A stretch of 5,964 nucleotides of DNA from Bacteroidetes bacterium UBA7368 (lineage in GTDB: Bacteria; Bacteroidota; Rhodothermia; Rhodothermales; UBA10348): assembly GCA_002469915.1 (NCBI GenBank), contig DKOG01000192.1:1-5964 (forward strand), read 5' to 3'. How positions within the stretch are numbered: the stretch's first letter is position 1; each line of letters begins with the position of its first letter. The notes under the pieces are model-generated. The model did no database searches, was not told where the DNA came from, and worked only from the letters and a program-made list of their open reading frames with translations. The position numbers and the translations under genes were made by a program. This document shows positions 1 to 5,964 of this stretch, in pieces.

Positions 1-379
1 CGAGGACAAAAGCCTTCCCAGTGTATTTGCCAATTCCCTGCCAGAACGAATGACCACCGCCCTTGCTCAGAGCGTGAACAAGACCGACTGAGGAAGCCAC
101 TTTCCACAGGAACAGCAACGGTAGAATCCACAGTAATTGACTGATCAAGGATTGAAATACAGGGCCCGATTGTTCGACAATATCAGCCCATATCGAGAGG
201 TCAAAATTTTCAGCCAACTCAGGACCATATCCTGATTCTGCTGTCGCTTGCGCAAACGCCACAAACAATGGGATAGAGACAATTAGACCTAGCGCCAAAT
301 TGGCTACGTAAAGAATGGCAGCCAGTTTGGGTCGTGATCGGGCTGAAGAGAAGCCGTTAGAAAGGTATTGGAGAGGCAT
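1..379 (-). CDS. Uncharacterised polytopic membrane protein (N-terminal part, runs off left edge)
   Basis: This is an open frame of 126 codons with no stop before the window edge, so only the N-terminus is visible. It starts MPLQYLSNGFSSARSRPK, a positively charged stretch. A first membrane segment follows at about residues 19-43 (LAAILYVANLALGLIVSIPL), then a polar stretch at 44-77 containing NFDLSIWADIVEQSG, then a second hydrophobic segment at about 78-103, and then a glycine- and lysine-rich loop (SKGGGHSFWQGIGKYTGK) leading to another hydrophobic run. The start is fixed by an in-frame TAA at 394-392: the ATG at 379 is the first start codon after it. No Shine-Dalgarno sequence is visible. 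It lies 52 bases downstream of the M1 peptidase gene on the same strand, so co-transcription is possible. From memory the layout (basic N-terminus, helix, FD-x-x-x-W-x-D segment, helix) resembles unnamed membrane proteins found in Bacteroidota-like genomes, but I cannot assign a function. That it is a real membrane protein gene is fairly sure; its role is unknown. Confidence 0.8.
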   Translation of the reverse strand, partial: MPLQYLSNGFSSARSRPKLAAILYVANLALGLIVSIPLFVAFAQATAESGYGPELAENFDLSIWADIVEQSGPVFQSLISQLLWILPLLFLWKVASSVGLVHALSKGGGHSFWQGIGKYTGKAFVL

Positions 380-390
380 ATCAACGTGCG

Positions 391-396
391 ATTATA
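391..396 (-). promoter_or_regulatory. Possible -10 element upstream of the membrane protein gene
   Basis: Read on the minus strand, the 52-base gap between the M1 peptidase stop and the membrane protein start contains a perfect TATAAT hexamer. It ends 11 bases before the ATG at 379. A transcript starting the usual 6-8 bases further on would have a leader of only a few bases, which fits the absence of a Shine-Dalgarno site. No good TTGACA-like -35 box stands at the expected distance (the minus strand reads TCTAAA there). A chance match in an AT-rich gap is therefore quite possible, and the gene may simply be read from the peptidase promoter. Confidence 0.25.
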
Positions 397-431
397 AACA
401 AAACAGATGGTGATTTAGAGGTGGCATGACC

Positions 432-2411
432 TCAAAGGATTCCGCCCAGAACGAAAAACATTTTCTGGAGGAAAGCAGCTGTACGCAGTTGAGCTCGTCT
501 GGCAAATGCATTGCTGGCTTCTGTAGGTATGACTTTCCGGTTATTCAGTCTATTAATATCGAGCAGTACGTTAAACTCAGGATCAACAAACGCTTCCGCA
601 ACCCGCGTTTCGCCTTTGAATTGAAAGTCCTTCCATTGTTCTTTTCCCGTCCACTCAACCTCCTCCAAGGATCCGTCTTCGTATCGGATCTGGATGGAGA
701 CAGGGAAAACCCCATCACTTTGCCTACGAATCCGGACGCTAGATGAATAGGAGTCGTCCTCTTGACGAGAATTAGATATGGACTCGACTGAGTAATCTAC
801 TACGGCTGTGCCATATACAAATTGGTTAAAAAACCAGTCCAGATCTTCTCCAGATACCTCTTCGGCCACCTGTTGAAGATCTCTGGTTGTTGGATGATTG
901 AAGCGCCACGTATCGTAGTAGGTCCTGAGGAATGTTTTCTGCATGTCCCAGCCCCAATATCGCTCCAGCGTATTCATTACGGTTGCTGGTTTGCTGTAGG
1001 ACGACTTGCTGTAGTCGCCCATAGTGTATTCCCAAGAGCGGGTATAGAGTGCGCCTTTGCTTGGATCGTTTTTGACATAGGCCAGCCGCTGAACCGCAAT
1101 GTCGCCGACCTTCAGGCCTCCAATTTCCATGACTGAACCCTCTCCGTAAGCATCATCCATGATGCGTGTTTCGATGTAGGAATTCATTCCTTCGTCCAGC
1201 CAAGCTTCTTCAAACTCGTTGCTGGCAAGTAGACCGTAAAAATACTGATGACCGAATTCGTGGATAGTCACCAGTTCGAGTGGTCGAATCCACTCCGGCA
1301 GGCCGTATGCAGTGCCAGCTGTGATCAAGGTCGGATACTCCATTCCATTGCTGCCACCCACACCGTCGACTACCGTCAATGTGGTGTATGGATATGCCCC
1401 TACCCATTCGTCGTAGCGTTCGAGTGCGGTAATCGCAGCGTCGATATGGCGTTGTGCCTGTCCTTCATGGGCGGGGCGTATGAGCGCGCGAATGGATACA
1501 TGTCGCCACTGCTGCTCGTAAGACAAATAGTCCGGGCTAGCTGTCCATGCAAAGTCGTGTACATCGTCCGCCAAGTAGCGTAATGTTTTCATCCCGTCCA
1601 CAGTAGACTCCTCTTCTCGGACGCCTGAGGCTCCGAGCACATAATCTTCAGGAACCGTCATGGTCACATCGTAGGTACCAAAATCGGCATAAAACTCACT
1701 GTTAGCATGGAATTGATGGGCATTCCAAACTCCCTTCTCAGCATCCAGAGGGACATATCGTTGGCCGGGAATTTCATATACCGCAATCTTTGGAAACCAT
1801 TGTCCCACAAAGAAAAAGGGATTTCCAGTATCCGCTATTTTCCATCCCGTTCTGGCAACGATCTCTGGCAACTGGCTTTCAAAAACAATGTCGAGGGCGA
1901 CCGTTTCCCCCGGAGCTACAGATTGTGGAAGGGAGACAGATATGACCGTTTCATCCTCTGTGTTTCCGTCATCGGGTTGGATGAACTGAATACGATCCGT
2001 TAGATCAAAATTTGGTGGGGATGGAATTCCTGGCTGAAAATCACCCGAATCATCAGCAATCCGCATGCTAGAAATATTGATGCCTCCCCAAGGGTTGTCG
2101 TCTTTAGCTGCATTTCCTCGGTGCATGCCACCACTTTCCTTCATGAACGTCGAGTTGTTGTTCTTGAACGCGTTTAAATAGAGGTGAAATTGAAGTTCAT
2201 CGACTGGCACGGAATCAGGATTTCGCCAGGTAAGGCGCTGGGTACCCGATACGGTCTTGGCTTCGGGGTCTAATTGCACATTCATGCGGTAAGAAACTCT
2301 GCGCTCTGAAAGGGCTTCTTCAGAAGTGGTGGTCTGGGCCCGTGTGGACGTGGTAAGAAATGCGAGGGCAAAGCAAACGAGAAGAACAGATACGTTTAAA
2401 AAACGACTCAT
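432..2411 (-). CDS. Secreted M1-family zinc metallopeptidase (aminopeptidase N / LTA4 hydrolase clan)
   Basis: The 659-residue protein is predicted to cleave N-terminal residues from peptides outside the cytoplasm. Residues 1-25 form a Sec signal peptide (basic MSR, hydrophobic core VSVLLVCFALAFL, likely cleavage after TRA at 25). Residues 30-290 resemble the M1 N-terminal beta domain. The catalytic domain has the zinc motif HEFGH at 384-388 with the third ligand Glu407, an exact HExxH-x18-E spacing; E385 is the general base. A degenerate GAMEN motif, NGMEY, lies at 355-359 and keeps Glu358, which binds the peptide amino terminus. Tyr472 in YSKP lies 65 residues after Glu407, matching the proton-donor tyrosine of the family. 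A beta-rich domain (about 540-625) follows, then a tail ending in hydrophobic AAFLQKMFFVLGGIL. The ATG at 2411 is the first start after an in-frame TAA at 2426-2424 and begins the signal peptide directly. The natural peptide substrate is unknown. No truncation or frameshift is seen. Confidence 0.95.
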   Translation of the reverse strand: MSRFLNVSVLLVCFALAFLTTSTRAQTTTSEEALSERRVSYRMNVQLDPEAKTVSGTQRLTWRNPDSVPVDELQFHLYLNAFKNNNSTFMKESGGMHRGNAAKDDNPWGGINISSMRIADDSGDFQPGIPSPPNFDLTDRIQFIQPDDGNTEDETVISVSLPQSVAPGETVALDIVFESQLPEIVARTGWKIADTGNPFFFVGQWFPKIAVYEIPGQRYVPLDAEKGVWNAHQFHANSEFYADFGTYDVTMTVPEDYVLGASGVREEESTVDGMKTLRYLADDVHDFAWTASPDYLSYEQQWRHVSIRALIRPAHEGQAQRHIDAAITALERYDEWVGAYPYTTLTVVDGVGGSNGMEYPTLITAGTAYGLPEWIRPLELVTIHEFGHQYFYGLLASNEFEEAWLDEGMNSYIETRIMDDAYGEGSVMEIGGLKVGDIAVQRLAYVKNDPSKGALYTRSWEYTMGDYSKSSYSKPATVMNTLERYWGWDMQKTFLRTYYDTWRFNHPTTRDLQQVAEEVSGEDLDWFFNQFVYGTAVVDYSVESISNSRQEDDSYSSSVRIRRQSDGVFPVSIQIRYEDGSLEEVEWTGKEQWKDFQFKGETRVAEAFVDPEFNVLLDINRLNNRKVIPTEASNAFARRAQLRTAAFLQKMFFVLGGIL

Positions 2412-2510
2412 AGTGGATACCGGTTATTGGAGATTACCGATTGGTGTCGCAGTCTTGACGGTTGTACTATACGGATTGTTACGTAAAAATTTGTAAGGGA
2501 AGTCTGCATC
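2412..2510. promoter_or_regulatory. Divergent intergenic region with probable back-to-back promoters
   Basis: These 99 bases separate the start codons of the M1 peptidase (leftward) and the HMG-CoA lyase homologue (rightward), so both genes should be driven from here. For the leftward gene, the minus strand has a near-consensus TATAGT at 2471-2466, with a weak TTACAA at 2496-2491 behind it (19-base spacer). This would give a leader of about 50 bases. For the rightward gene, TTGGTG (2441-2446) and TACTAT (2465-2470) sit 18 bases apart, and a separate TTGACG lies at 2455-2460 without a good partner. The two -10 candidates overlap each other. A purine-rich AAGGGA at 2495-2500 ends 10 bases before the ATG at 2511 and may serve as a weak ribosome binding site. 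The individual boxes are guesses; the region's promoter role is inferred from gene orientation. Confidence 0.4.
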
Positions 2511-3395
2511 ATGAGTCGTCCAGTCCATGTTGAATTGTGCGAAGTAGGTCCGCGAGATGGATTCCAGTTCGAAGCCAAAAATATTCCTACTGAGCTTAAA
2601 ATTAGCCTGATTCGGAATCTTATACGTGCCGGTATCCCCCGAATTCAGGTCACGTCATTCGTTCATCCGAGAAACGTACCTCAGATGGCTGATGCAGAAC
2701 AAGTAGTAGCTGCTCTTTTGGATGGACCGTGCACGATGACGGGACTTGCTCTCAATACAAAAGGCGTAGAGCGAGCGGCTGCATCCGGACTCAAGGGCGT
2801 AGATCTTTCCATTGCAACCAATGAACAGCATGGAATTGACAACGCTAATATGAGCGTTGAGGAGGGAGTTTTACAGGCTGAAAAAATGATTCGGCTTGGA
2901 GTGGATGCCGGTCTCGAGGTGCAGTTAAACGTACAGACCGTTTGGGGATATCGGGCTCCAGGCGATACTCCACTGGAGCGCATCATTAAGATGGCTCATC
3001 GATTCGCAGATTCGGGGCTAGCATCTTTTTCACTCGCGGATTCAACCGGAATGGCTAACCCAGACTCTATTCAGGAGGTCATCGATGCGGTGCGTTCGGT
3101 CTCCTCCGTACCATTGGTTCTTCATCTCCACGATACCCGAGGATTAGGCATTGCGAATATTACTGCCGCGCTCGAGATGGGGGTGGATCGCTTTGATACG
3201 TCTTTGGGCGGCCTCGGTGGGTGTCCATTCATTCCCGGAGCTACGGGTAACGTGGCAACTGAAGACACCGTCTATTTACTCGATCAGTTAGGGATACAGC
3301 ATGGTATTGACAACGCGATTGTCGCTGCGACAAGTAGGCAGGTCTCCGACTTTCTCGAACGGGACCTGTCCGGAAAAATGTATCGACTTTACTAG
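2511..3395 (+). CDS. Hydroxymethylglutaryl-CoA lyase family protein (DRE-TIM metallolyase)
   Basis: The 294-residue protein has the size of bacterial HMG-CoA lyases, which split HMG-CoA into acetyl-CoA and acetoacetate in leucine breakdown. Visible family landmarks are VGPRDGFQ at 12-19 with the catalytic Arg15-Asp16 pair, TSFVHPRNVPQMADA at 48-62, SLADSTGMANP at 174-184, the metal-binding LHLHDTRG with His205 and His207, and GGLGGCPFIPGATGNVATED at 233-252 with the active-site Cys238 and metal-ligand Asn247. Departures from the human enzyme are Gln46 where it has Glu72, ADST where it has GDTI, and a WGYRAPG stretch (145-151) where it has LGCPYEG. The fold and C-C lyase chemistry are well supported, but another 3-hydroxy-3-methylacyl-CoA-like substrate is possible, so I give no gene symbol. 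An in-frame TAA at 2484-2486 limits the start; the ATG at 2511 is preceded by a weak AAGGGA. The gene ends with two consecutive TAG codons (3393-3398). No other leucine-degradation gene is in the window. Confidence 0.85.
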   Translation: MSRPVHVELCEVGPRDGFQFEAKNIPTELKISLIRNLIRAGIPRIQVTSFVHPRNVPQMADAEQVVAALLDGPCTMTGLALNTKGVERAAASGLKGVDLSIATNEQHGIDNANMSVEEGVLQAEKMIRLGVDAGLEVQLNVQTVWGYRAPGDTPLERIIKMAHRFADSGLASFSLADSTGMANPDSIQEVIDAVRSVSSVPLVLHLHDTRGLGIANITAALEMGVDRFDTSLGGLGGCPFIPGATGNVATEDTVYLLDQLGIQHGIDNAIVAATSRQVSDFLERDLSGKMYRLY

Positions 3396-3405
3396 TAGAA
3401 GTCCG

Positions 3406-3438
3406 TCTAGAAGCGGCTATTCTTCAAATGCCGCTAGA
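3406..3438. terminator. Possible hairpin between the convergent lyase and gcvP genes
   Basis: An imperfect inverted repeat spans the 21-base gap and the gcvP stop codon. TCTAG (3406-3410) and CGGC (3414-3417) pair with GCCG (3430-3433) and CTAGA (3434-3438), giving nine base pairs with a three-base bulge and a 12-base loop. An alternative is six continuous pairs, AGCGGC (3412-3417) with GCCGCT (3430-3435). Neither strand has a following T-run, so it does not look like a classical intrinsic terminator. Its position at a convergent junction is the main reason to list it, as a weak bidirectional terminator or an mRNA 3'-end structure. Confidence 0.25.
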
Positions 3439-5964
3439 GGCAAGCACGAGCAGACCAGGTTTCGATCTCCGTGAGCGTCATTAATCCGGCGGACGGAGGG
3501 CCAGAATTTATTTTCTCGTGACCACGATATCGGAAAGGCTGCTTTCTCACGAGAGTAGGCCTGATTCCATTCATCTGCCATGACAGCGTCTGCCGTGTGC
3601 GGCGCATTTGCGAGGGCGCTTTCTTTGGCTTCGATAAGTCCGAGTTCAACTTCTTGAATCTCAGCACGAATGGAAATCATTGCATCGACAAATCGATCCA
3701 GCTCTGCCTTGTTTTCACTTTCAGTGGGCTCAACCATTACCGTACCCACGACCGGCCAAGACATGGTCGGAGCATGAAAGCCGTAGTCCATGAGGCGTTT
3801 GGCGACATCAACCTCGGTCAGAACAGTATTTTGTCGGAGATTCCGCAGATCCAAGATGTATTCGTGAGCTACTCGACCGTTTGCGCCCGTGTATAGCACA
3901 TCGTAGTGCTCTCTGAGCTGATGGGCCATATAGTTCGCGTTCAGAATGGCTATCTGGGTCGACTTTTTCAATCCTTCCATACCGAGCATGGCGATGTAGG
4001 CCCATGAAATCAGAAGGATAGATGCACTTCCAAAAGGTGCTGCGGCAACAGGACCCGTCGAACCGCCCGCTTCTACTACGGGATGACCCGGCATAAAGGG
4101 AGCCAGGTGAGAGGCTGCACAAATAGGTCCCACACCGGGACCTCCTCCACCGTGAGGAATGGCAAACGTCTTATGGAGATTTAGGTGACATACATCAGCG
4201 CCGATGTCGCCGGGACGACAGAGCCCGACTTGAGCATTCATGTTTGCCCCATCCATGTAGACCTGACCACCGTATGAGTGAATCGTAGCGCAGATATCTT
4301 TGACGGTTTCCTCGAATACACCGTGCGTTGACGGGTAGGTAATCATGAGCGCAGAGAGTAGATCTCCAGCTTCAGCGGCCTTAGCATTGAGATCGTCGAC
4401 GTCAATATTTCCCTGATCGTCGCAAGCTACAACGACCACCTTCATTCCTGCCATAACAGCGGATGCAGGGTTCGTGCCATGTGCGGAAGAGGGGATAATG
4501 CAGATATTGCGCTCTCCTTCTCCTCGACTTTCATGATACGCCCGGATGAGGAGCAGTCCTGCATATTCGCCGGAAGCGCCTGAGTTTGGCTGGAGTGACG
4601 TGGCACTAAAACCTGTTATTTCGTTTAGCCAATTCCGCAGCTCTACCATCATTTCGTGATAGCCCTCAGCCTGGTTGGCTGGTGCGAATGGGTGTAACTG
4701 ATTGAAAGCCGGCATCGTGATGGGCATCAATTCCGCTACGGCATTGAGCTTCATGGTACACGATCCAAGTGCAATCATACTGGTGGTCAGGGAAAGATCC
4801 TTTTTAGCCAGTTTATGCATGTACCGAGTTAGCGCCGCCTCAGAATGGTGGTCACTAAAGACAGGATGCGTCATGAATGCCTCCTTACGCGGGCACTCAC
4901 CAGCATAGCCAGAGTCCATTGAAGCGGAAAGAGCGGCCACTCTGGCAGCCCCATCCACGCACCCAAATACCTCTAATAGATCGGCTAGATCGGACTCAAA
5001 GACGGTTTCGTCTAGCGCAATTCCGACCGAGCCATCTTCGAAAGACCGAAGGTTTATTTTTGCCTGCTCAGCATGTTTAAGTATGGCCTCCATGTTCTCG
5101 CTGGAGACGCGCAACGTATCAAATACATCCCCATGGTGGACTTTTAGCCCAAGATCAGCAAGTGCTGCCGCTAGCAAACGCGTCGCATTATGAATACGCG
5201 TCGCAATGGCTCGAATACCCGATGGGCCATGATAAACGGCATACATGCCAGCAATCACCGCCAGCAAGACTTGGGCAGTACAAATATTGGAAGTCGCTTT
5301 GTCCCGGCGAATATGTTGCTCACGAGTCTGAAGAGCCATCCGCAGAGCAGGCTTTCCTTCGGCGTCTTCAGAGACGCCGATAATGCGGCCAGGAATTTGT
5401 CTTTTGAACTTTGTACCCGTTGCAAAATAAGCAGCGTGCGGACCGCCGAAACCAATAGGTACTCCGAAGCGCTGCGTGGAGCCTACAGCAACATCTGCTC
5501 CGAAGGATGCAGGGGAGGCAAGTAGAGCTAGGCTCATAAGGTCGGCTGCTACGATTACAAAGGCGCCTTCTTTGTGTACGGTTTCACAGAAATCTGAATA
5601 GTCATAGACGGCTCCGTCGGATGCGGGATACTGCACCAGTGCGCCAAAGAAGGTATCATCAAAAGAAACGGTACGGTGATCTCCAATGACCACTTCAATA
5701 CCAAGCGGGACCGCGCGCGTTTTTATTACCGATATGGTTTGAGGGTGACATTCTGCAGACACAAAGAAACGCGCGCGAACGCTGCGTTTCATCTGTCGCT
5801 GAAGCATCATCATGGCCTCGGCCGCTGCCGTTCCCTCATCAAGGAGGCTGGCGTTGGCAATTTCCATCCCAGTCAAATCGATGACCATGGTCTGGTAGTT
5901 CAGAAGCGCTTCAAGCCGACCCTGCGCAATTTCAGCCTGGTACGGCGTGTATTGCGTGTACCAA
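3417..5964 (-). CDS. gcvP: Glycine dehydrogenase (aminomethyl-transferring), glycine cleavage P-protein, 5' end beyond window
   Basis: This PLP enzyme decarboxylates glycine and passes the aminomethyl group to the lipoyl arm of H-protein (GcvH) in the cytosolic glycine cleavage system. The frame is open to the right edge: upstream of the ATG at 5888 it continues as [20 protein letters not shown], a hallmark P-protein sequence, so that ATG is internal. About 848 residues are visible. By comparison with E. coli GcvP (957 residues) roughly 107 N-terminal residues are missing, predicting about 955 in all, the single-chain form rather than split GcvPA/GcvPB. Landmarks are [15 protein letters not shown] near the edge, the glycine-rich [24 protein letters not shown], the second-half [13 protein letters not shown] and [10 protein letters not shown], the PLP lysine in [18 protein letters not shown] (Lys codon 4172-4170), and the C-terminal [16 protein letters not shown] and GDRNLVCSC. 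It ends in TAG at 3419-3417, convergent with the lyase gene. No gcvT or gcvH is in the window, and any upstream glycine riboswitch would lie outside it. No defect is seen. Confidence 0.98.
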   Translation of the reverse strand, partial: WYTQYTPYQAEIAQGRLEALLNYQTMVIDLTGMEIANASLLDEGTAAAEAMMMLQRQMKRSVRARFFVSAECHPQTISVIKTRAVPLGIEVVIGDHRTVSFDDTFFGALVQYPASDGAVYDYSDFCETVHKEGAFVIVAADLMSLALLASPASFGADVAVGSTQRFGVPIGFGGPHAAYFATGTKFKRQIPGRIIGVSEDAEGKPALRMALQTREQHIRRDKATSNICTAQVLLAVIAGMYAVYHGPSGIRAIATRIHNATRLLAAALADLGLKVHHGDVFDTLRVSSENMEAILKHAEQAKINLRSFEDGSVGIALDETVFESDLADLLEVFGCVDGAARVAALSASMDSGYAGECPRKEAFMTHPVFSDHHSEAALTRYMHKLAKKDLSLTTSMIALGSCTMKLNAVAELMPITMPAFNQLHPFAPANQAEGYHEMMVELRNWLNEITGFSATSLQPNSGASGEYAGLLLIRAYHESRGEGERNICIIPSSAHGTNPASAVMAGMKVVVVACDDQGNIDVDDLNAKAAEAGDLLSALMITYPSTHGVFEETVKDICATIHSYGGQVYMDGANMNAQVGLCRPGDIGADVCHLNLHKTFAIPHGGGGPGVGPICAASHLAPFMPGHPVVEAGGSTGPVAAAPFGSASILLISWAYIAMLGMEGLKKSTQIAILNANYMAHQLREHYDVLYTGANGRVAHEYILDLRNLRQNTVLTEVDVAKRLMDYGFHAPTMSWPVVGTVMVEPTESENKAELDRFVDAMISIRAEIQEVELGLIEAKESALANAPHTADAVMADEWNQAYSREKAAFPISWSRENKFWPSVRRINDAHGDRNLVCSCLPLAAFEE

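Noticed and set aside
426..746. Plus-strand open frame of 106 codons
   Set aside because: It lies opposite the C-terminal part of the M1 peptidase gene, shows no recognisable domain and has unremarkable composition; it is an antisense shadow.
1248..1583. Plus-strand open frame of 111 codons
   Set aside because: It is antisense to the catalytic domain of the M1 peptidase, is rich in Cys and Trp as shadows often are, and has no family resemblance.
2681..2986. Minus-strand open frame of 101 codons inside the lyase gene
   Set aside because: It is Ser/Pro/Thr/Ala-rich, typical of an antisense shadow, and lies over conserved lyase coding sequence.
5190..5525. Plus-strand open frame of 111 codons, with a second one overlapping at 5162-5383
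   Set aside because: Both are antisense to well-conserved GcvP coding sequence, overlap each other and resemble no known protein.
3417..5888. GcvP as a complete 823-residue protein starting at the ATG at 5888
   Set aside because: The frame continues upstream of that ATG to the window edge and encodes conserved P-protein sequence (WYTQYTPYQ and onward), so the true start is outside the window.
1..5964. Search for tRNA, rRNA, CRISPR arrays, insertion sequences, integration sites and long direct repeats
   Set aside because: None was visible by eye; nearly all of the window is accounted for by four protein genes with short gaps. Very short or degenerate elements could still be missed without computation.

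Overview
The window is an ordinary, densely coded stretch of a bacterial chromosome with roughly balanced base composition. The best guess for the organism is a member of the Bacteroidota/Rhodothermota (FCB) group. This rests on the secreted M1 metallopeptidase, whose sequence style I associate with that group, its pairing with a polytopic membrane protein, and the near absence of strong Shine-Dalgarno sites. No rRNA or other phylogenetic marker is present, so the placement is an inference.

Layout from left to right. Bases 1-379 (minus) hold the N-terminal 126 codons of an uncharacterised membrane protein that runs off the left edge. Bases 380-431 are a short AT-rich gap with a possible promoter. 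Bases 432-2411 (minus) encode an exported M1-family zinc aminopeptidase with an intact active site. Bases 2412-2510 are a divergent intergenic region. Bases 2511-3395 (plus) encode a DRE-TIM metallolyase of the hydroxymethylglutaryl-CoA lyase family. After a 21-base convergent gap, bases 3417-5964 (minus) encode the glycine cleavage P-protein, GcvP, whose N-terminus lies beyond the right edge. No stretch above 300 bases lacks a gene.

The M1 peptidase and the membrane protein are co-directional, 52 bases apart, and may form one cell-envelope unit: a periplasmic peptidase followed by an integral membrane protein. The lyase and GcvP are both amino-acid/acyl-CoA catabolic enzymes (leucine or acyl-CoA cleavage, and glycine decarboxylation). 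They are convergent, so they do not share a transcript, and nothing shows that they act together.

I found no mobile element, CRISPR array, tRNA, rRNA, long repeat or frameshift, and no convincing sign of an undescribed system. The points most worth a second look are the active-site substitutions in the HMG-CoA lyase homologue and the unnamed membrane protein next to the M1 peptidase.
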